Assembly: GCA_937895465.1 (NCBI GenBank)
Contig: CALAYY010000063.1
Location: forward strand, 1-8,595
Length of the DNA stretch: 8,595 nt
Direction of reading: 5' to 3'
Source of the DNA: an uncultured Clostridia bacterium
Lineage (GTDB): Bacteria > Bacillota > Clostridia > Christensenellales > DUVY01
The notes beneath the pieces are model-generated. The model searched no databases. It saw only the letters and a program-made list of their open reading frames with translations, and was not told the origin of the DNA. Positions 5,490-8,595 of the stretch are shown here, piece after piece. Position 1 is the stretch's first letter; each line of letters begins with the position of its first letter. The translations under genes were made by a program, and so were the position numbers.

Positions 5490-6470
5490 ATGCTTGATTG
5501 GTGGGCATGGCTAATAATAATTGGTGTAGCATTATTATTGATGTTTGTTACGGCAATATTCCCTATGGGGACATGGTTTACAGCTGCAGTTTCGGGTGCC
5601 TTTGTATCTGTAGGCAAGCTTATCGGTATGAAGTTAAGACGGGTAAAATACAAAAACATAGTTGACGCTTATATAAAATCCAAAAAAGCAGGACTTGATA
5701 TAAGTATTGACGATTTGGAAACGCATTATATGGCAGGCGGAAATGTAATCTCTGTAGTAGATTCGCTGATAAGTTCGCACAGTGCCAATATTAATCTGAC
5801 TTTTGCTTCCGCTAGAGCAATAGACTTGGCAGGGCGTGATGTTTTTAATGCGGTCAAAATGAGTGTTAATCCCAAGGTCATAGAGACACCTATGATATCA
5901 GCTGTAGCAAAAGACGGCATAGAGGTTAGAGTAAAGACACGTATAACAGTTAGAGCTAATATAGCAAGGTTAGTCGGCGGTGCAGGTGAGGAGACTATAA
6001 TAGCCCGTGTAGGTGAAGGTATTGTATCGACTGTAGGCTCATCGGCTTCTCATAAGGATGTTTTGGAAAATCCTGACAATATTAGTAAAACCGTGCTTAA
6101 TAAGGGACTTGATGCCGGTACTGCTTTTGAGATTTTGTCAATTGATATTGCCGATGTTGATATTGGCAGAAACATAGGCGCACAGCTTCAGACTGATCAG
6201 GCAGAAGCAGATAAGCGCATTGCTCAGGCAAAAGCAGAAGAAAGGCGTGCTATGGCTATAGCAACCGAACAGGAAATGAAAGCAAAAACACAAGAAATGC
6301 GTGCCAATGTAGTAGCCGCAGAAGCTGAGATTCCTAAAGCAATGAGTGACGCCTTAAGAAAAGGCAATCTTGGGGTAATGGATTATTATAATATGCAAAA
6401 CATTATCTCTGACACCAATATGCGTAACACTCTTGGCGGAACAGAAAAAGATTCTAAGAAAAAGGAATGA
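5490..6470 (+). CDS. floA: Flotillin-like protein FloA (YqfA)
   Basis: The 326-residue protein matches FloA from end to end. It has an N-terminal hydrophobic hairpin (about 6-24 and 29-46) that inserts into the membrane from the cytoplasmic side, then an SPFH/band-7 domain (about 50-230, including RDVFNAVKMSVNP, KDGIEVRVKTRITVRANI and FEILSIDIADVDIGRNIGA). A long Glu/Ala-rich coiled coil follows (about 232-290, QAEADKRIAQAKAEERRA) for oligomerisation. FloA organises functional membrane microdomains and influences membrane fluidity and signalling. A strong AGGAGG (5479-5484) lies 5 bases upstream of the ATG. It follows nfeD, as in the Bacillus yqeZ-yqfA-yqfB locus, and its final codons contain the ribosome binding site of the next gene. 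Length and motifs are complete. Confidence 0.96.
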   Translation: MLDWWAWLIIIGVALLLMFVTAIFPMGTWFTAAVSGAFVSVGKLIGMKLRRVKYKNIVDAYIKSKKAGLDISIDDLETHYMAGGNVISVVDSLISSHSANINLTFASARAIDLAGRDVFNAVKMSVNPKVIETPMISAVAKDGIEVRVKTRITVRANIARLVGGAGEETIIARVGEGIVSTVGSSASHKDVLENPDNISKTVLNKGLDAGTAFEILSIDIADVDIGRNIGAQLQTDQAEADKRIAQAKAEERRAMAIATEQEMKAKTQEMRANVVAAEAEIPKAMSDALRKGNLGVMDYYNMQNIISDTNMRNTLGGTEKDSKKKE

Positions 6471-6474
6471 TGAT

Positions 6475-6918
6475 ATGACGACATATCTTGCACAAGCACT
6501 TGCTTCCTATTTACCTTTTATTTTAGTTCCGCTAGCCATAGGCTTAATAATCGTAGCAGTGGTTATGAGTTCTAAGAGCATGGAAAGCGGCAATTCAGAA
6601 AAAAAGTCTGGCAGCTTTTTTGGCGGACTCTTTGATGAGATTAGAACTGAATTTGGGCAAACGCAAGCAAATACGCAAGTTCAAAAGCCAGTTCCAAAAA
6701 ACATCAAAGGCAAACCTAAAAACATTAATACTTCAAAAAACGAAGTTATACAAGAACATAAGGTCGTTGTTTCGCCCATAGAGATTGAACCAGATGATAA
6801 TAAAAATGATTTTTTAGACGAAATAATGCAAGATGAAGACATTGTGACAAAATTGGTTTTGGGGGAAATGATTATGACTCCCAGAGCAAGACAAAAAAAC
6901 ATCAGAAGATTATTCTAA
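6475..6918 (+). CDS. Small single-pass membrane protein of unknown function downstream of floA
   Basis: I do not recognise a family for this 147-residue protein. It has one membrane segment near the N-terminus (about 11-31, YLPFILVPLAIGLIIVAVV), then a Gly/Ser/Phe-rich stretch (SGSFFGGLFDEI), a Lys/Asn/Gln-rich linker (about 65-95), an acidic region (103-122) and a basic end (RARQKNIRRLF). The bulk would be cytoplasmic or extracytoplasmic depending on orientation. The ATG at 6475 is preceded by AAGGA (6462-6466), inside the end of floA, and starts 4 bases after the floA stop, so it is translated in the same operon. An in-frame ATG at 6433 lies within floA and has no ribosome binding site. It occupies the place of yqfB in Bacillus, but I see no clear similarity. 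A FloA/NfeD accessory role is inference from position only. Confidence 0.75.
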   Translation: MTTYLAQALASYLPFILVPLAIGLIIVAVVMSSKSMESGNSEKKSGSFFGGLFDEIRTEFGQTQANTQVQKPVPKNIKGKPKNINTSKNEVIQEHKVVVSPIEIEPDDNKNDFLDEIMQDEDIVTKLVLGEMIMTPRARQKNIRRLF

Positions 6919-6926
6919 AAGTTTTA

Positions 6927-6963
6927 AAAAGCGGTTTGAAATTCAAACCGCTTTTATGTTTTT
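6927..6963. terminator. Bidirectional terminator between the floA operon and the DUF438 operon
   Basis: A 12-bp perfect stem (AAAAGCGGTTTG, 6927-6938, with CAAACCGCTTTT, 6944-6955) encloses the loop AAATT. On the + strand it is followed by ATG and five T residues (6959-6963). On the - strand the stem is preceded by T residues and followed by a T-rich tract (TTTTTAAAACTTTT), so it can end both convergent transcripts. It sits directly between the two stop codons. Confidence 0.85.
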
Positions 6964-6964
6964 A

Positions 6965-8107
6965 TTAATTATCTGATAACAGCCTTTTTTCGCCTGTTAT
7001 GGATTGTATCGGTGTAATGTCTTGTGAGACTTCTAACGTCCCAAGATATTTGCCTTGGATGTCTCTTACTGCATAATATCTTATAAGCACATATTTGCTG
7101 CCCATCTTTATCCAAAAATCTTCATGATTAGAAGTTCCTGCCCTAAAGCTATCCATTATAGCACGCACGACATGCTGGCTCTTAGGCGGATGGCAGTTAA
7201 AGACGCTGCGTCCTATTACAGCTCTTTCCCGCGGGAATATGCGTTCTCCTTCAGTAAAATATGCGACCTTGTCTTCATGGTCAACAAATGTCATATCAAA
7301 AGGTAAAACATTTAATAGAGATATAAGTTCATTTAGTTTTAGTTTTCCGCTGGGTAAAGTTATAAAATCCGAATCAAAATCAACAGACGGATTATCTGAT
7401 TGTGCCGTTTGGTTATAATCCATCTTCTTGTCAGTTTCCTGATTAAAGTTTTTTAGTTGAGGGAAAATCTGATGCCATTCATCAGAACTTAGCGCATCAA
7501 TCATCATGGGCAGTAATATGCTCTGTTCTTTAAAAACCATATCTTTTATTCTGGTAATGCAGGCATTGAGATTATCTCTAATGGTTTTAAAATCGTTTTC
7601 TTTTATTTTGGATATGATCTCTTTTAAGGCGTCACGGATTTCATCGTCCACACCCCACATAACTTTTGGAGGAGATGTAACTCCGTGTTTTTCTAGATAG
7701 GGGAACAAAACAATTTCTTTTTTCTTATAATGCAAATCAACAATTTCATAAAGTTTAGTAATATCATCAGGGCTTATGTTATCAGATTTTAAAATATTTT
7801 TACATAAATCAGTAATTTGTCTGTTCTCCTGATTGAGAATTAGTAGTGATTGTTCAATAAAGATATCAGGTTTGGGCATGTCATTTTTTATCGAATCTTT
7901 AAATATGGAAGAATGCACATCACATAATCTCTGTACCTCTTCTATAGGCAAGCCCTCATTGATAAGCTGCTGTTCAGCTTCAGCAATTTCTTTGGACGAA
8001 ACATCCGAAAACTCTTTGACAAATCTTTCCCTTGCTTGCTCTAGAGTTGCACCGTCATGCAATGACCTAATAATTTCTTTTAGTGCTTGTTTTTTTTGAT
8101 TATTCAT
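6965..8107 (-). CDS. DUF438 / hemerythrin-like / PAS domain protein
   Basis: The 380-residue protein combines three domains in the order usual for this family. Residues about 5-70 (KEIIRSLHDGATLEQARERF, ending near EEVQRLCDVHSSIF) match DUF438. Residues about 82-220 form a helical hemerythrin-like (HHE) region, with HYKKKEIVLFPYLEKHG, PPKVMW and VFKEQSILLPM. Residues about 255-368 form a PAS-like sensor domain, with FVDHEDKVAYFTEGERIFPRERAVIGR, NCHPPKS and YLGTLEVSQDIT. It probably senses redox, oxygen or a ligand in the cytoplasm, but no output domain is present. The HHE region lacks the usual GHPxH start, having IFIEQSLLILNQEN instead, so iron binding may be altered. The ATG overlaps the end of the DUF1858 gene by 8 bases. 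No other ribosome binding site is strong, which suggests translational coupling. Confidence 0.87.
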   Translation of the reverse strand: MNNQKKQALKEIIRSLHDGATLEQARERFVKEFSDVSSKEIAEAEQQLINEGLPIEEVQRLCDVHSSIFKDSIKNDMPKPDIFIEQSLLILNQENRQITDLCKNILKSDNISPDDITKLYEIVDLHYKKKEIVLFPYLEKHGVTSPPKVMWGVDDEIRDALKEIISKIKENDFKTIRDNLNACITRIKDMVFKEQSILLPMMIDALSSDEWHQIFPQLKNFNQETDKKMDYNQTAQSDNPSVDFDSDFITLPSGKLKLNELISLLNVLPFDMTFVDHEDKVAYFTEGERIFPRERAVIGRSVFNCHPPKSQHVVRAIMDSFRAGTSNHEDFWIKMGSKYVLIRYYAVRDIQGKYLGTLEVSQDITPIQSITGEKRLLSDN

Positions 8108-8342
8108 TATCTACTCCTATAACTTTATATCCTGATTCTTTCAAAGCTAAAATAATTGTTGATAAGGGGATATGTTTCATCTTTGCGCCTTTTTTAAGAG
8201 TCATAAATCTTCCTGCCGTATTCATCATGCCGGGCTTTATAATATCTTTAAAACCCAAATCATATAAAATCTCTTTTAGATTATCATCATTGTGGCACAA
8301 AGAATAAATACTCTTATTAATATCTGCTATTTTTTGTTCCAT
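8100..8342 (-). CDS. DUF1858 domain protein
   Basis: The 80-residue product is a single DUF1858 domain of the type seen next to DUF438 proteins: an N-terminal helix (IADINKSIYSLC), the motif LKEILYDLGFKDI, MMNTAGRFMTLKKGAKMK, and a final helix ending in SGYKVIG. It has no signal peptide or membrane segment and a single cysteine (Cys16), so it lacks the CxxC of the redox-disulfide DUF1858 subgroup. It is the first gene of a two-gene operon; its stop is read through the start of the DUF438 protein (overlap ATGAATAA). The AAGGAGGT (8353-8346) leaves only about 4 bases to the ATG, rather close. A leader ORF and a palindrome lie upstream. The function of DUF1858 alone is unknown; a role with the DUF438 sensor is inferred from position. 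Confidence 0.85.
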   Translation of the reverse strand: MEQKIADINKSIYSLCHNDDNLKEILYDLGFKDIIKPGMMNTAGRFMTLKKGAKMKHIPLSTIILALKESGYKVIGVDNE

Positions 8343-8360
8343 AATACCTCCTTATGAAAT

Positions 8361-8374
8361 GATAATAAATTATC
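8361..8374. repeat. Small palindrome before the DUF1858 gene, possible operator
   Basis: GATAAT (8361-8366) and ATTATC (8369-8374) are exact inverted copies with two bases between, lying between the leader ORF and the DUF1858 ribosome binding site. It could be a regulator site. In such AT-rich DNA this degree of symmetry can arise by chance. Confidence 0.2.
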
Positions 8375-8382
8375 CCAATATT

Positions 8383-8406
8383 TTATTTCAAGTACTTATG
8401 GCACAT
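8383..8406 (-). promoter_or_regulatory. Candidate leader ORF (MCHKYLK) upstream of DUF1858
   Basis: On the - strand, ATG at 8406-8404 is followed by six sense codons and TAA, giving M-C-H-K-Y-L-K. A strong AAGGAG (8416-8411) precedes it by four bases, the same close spacing as at the DUF1858 start. The two start regions also look alike (ATAAGGAGAATTATG and ATAAGGAGGTATTATG). It ends about 40 bases before the DUF1858 ATG. It could be a regulatory leader peptide, a remnant of a duplicated start or a chance match. Too short to judge by codon use. Confidence 0.3.
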
Positions 8407-8478
8407 AATTCTCCTTATAATTATATATACTCTTTTCGAATAATGTGATATTATTATTTTTTAACAAAGCACACCAAA

Positions 8479-8507
8479 AGTATAAGACTTATGTCAAAAT
8501 TTCCCAA
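8479..8507 (-). promoter_or_regulatory. Candidate promoter of the DUF1858-DUF438 operon
   Basis: On the - strand TTGGGA (8507-8502, four of six -35 bases), a 17-base spacer and TATACT (8484-8479, five of six). Transcription would start near 8472, leaving a leader of about 130 bases that includes the candidate leader ORF. Another TTGACA (8497-8492) has no matching -10, so I prefer this pair. Confidence 0.4.
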
Positions 8508-8526
8508 AAAAGATATTAAAAATGGG

Positions 8527-8555
8527 TTGACAACGAGATGGGGATTTGGTATTAT
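8527..8555 (+). promoter_or_regulatory. Near-consensus promoter pointing out of the window
   Basis: A perfect TTGACA (8527-8532), a 17-base spacer ending in TGG, and TATTAT (8550-8555, five of six) with an extended -10. It is the best promoter in the window. Transcription would start near 8562 and run off the right edge. The roughly 34 transcribed bases visible contain no ATG and no ribosome binding site, so the product is unknown. It lies back-to-back with the candidate DUF1858 promoter, 19 bases apart between -35 boxes. Confidence 0.6.
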
Positions 8556-8595
8556 ATCTAAGCTAACTTGAACGGTAGCGTTTCTGCACATTGAC

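Noticed and set aside
6433..6474. Earlier in-frame ATG for the protein after floA
   Set aside because: It lies within the floA coding region with no ribosome binding site; ATG 6475 follows AAGGA at good spacing.
7055..8307. Several + strand frames of 64-88 residues opposite the DUF438 and DUF1858 genes
   Set aside because: They mirror the codon pattern of recognised - strand genes and have no ribosome binding sites or known domains.
8411..8430. TATAAT on the - strand (8425-8420) as the -10 of the DUF1858 operon
   Set aside because: Transcription would begin within or after the leader ribosome binding site and no -35 box is present at 16-18 bases; the pair at 8479-8507 is better.
1..8595. 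CRISPR arrays, insertion sequences, tRNA or rRNA genes
   Set aside because: I saw no regularly spaced direct repeats, transposase-like protein, cloverleaf or rRNA-like stretch on either strand.

Overview
The window looks like a chromosomal segment from a low-GC, probably anaerobic Firmicute (Clostridia-like, perhaps an uncultured gut lineage). The evidence is the AT-rich base composition, AGGAGG-type ribosome binding sites on most genes, a rplU-prp-rpmA cluster whose L27 carries the Firmicutes-type N-terminal extension, and a FloA/NfeD membrane pair. There is no sign of phage, insertion sequence, CRISPR array, tRNA or rRNA. Most genes are housekeeping genes; the more unusual material lies in the non-coding DNA and in the two-gene operon at the right end.

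Left part (1-1660, + strand): the 3' part of a helical, charged protein that may be DivIVA-like, then a sigma-A-type promoter and a structured leader in front of the ribosomal cluster rplU (L21), prp (cysteine protease) and rpmA (L27). Prp trims the N-terminal extension of L27, so protease and substrate are neighbours. A hairpin terminator closes the cluster.

Middle (1700-4708): a cold-shock protein gene on the - strand. Its upstream DNA holds an 18-bp hairpin followed by seven T residues, which folds without mismatch only as a - strand transcript; this is a candidate transcription attenuator. Next come two + strand genes, an OGG1-type DNA glycosylase and an apolipoprotein N-acyltransferase (Lnt) homologue. 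Both lack a visible Shine-Dalgarno sequence, and both have a -10-like box only 6-7 bases before the ATG, which suggests leaderless mRNAs.

Right-middle (4770-6960, + strand): a membrane operon of a short NfeD protein, the flotillin FloA and a small single-pass membrane protein of unknown function. It ends in a strong, probably bidirectional terminator shared with the convergent operon.

Right part (6965-8595, - strand): an operon of a DUF1858 protein and a DUF438 / hemerythrin-like / PAS protein, whose reading frames overlap by 8 bases. Its upstream region holds a candidate promoter, a 7-residue leader ORF with its own strong ribosome binding site and a small palindrome. A near-consensus promoter facing right fires out of the window at about 8527-8555.

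I found no clearly new multi-gene system. The best candidates for undescribed biology are the cold-shock attenuator-like element, the leaderless pair, the unassigned third gene of the floA operon, and the leader ORF upstream of the DUF1858/DUF438 pair.
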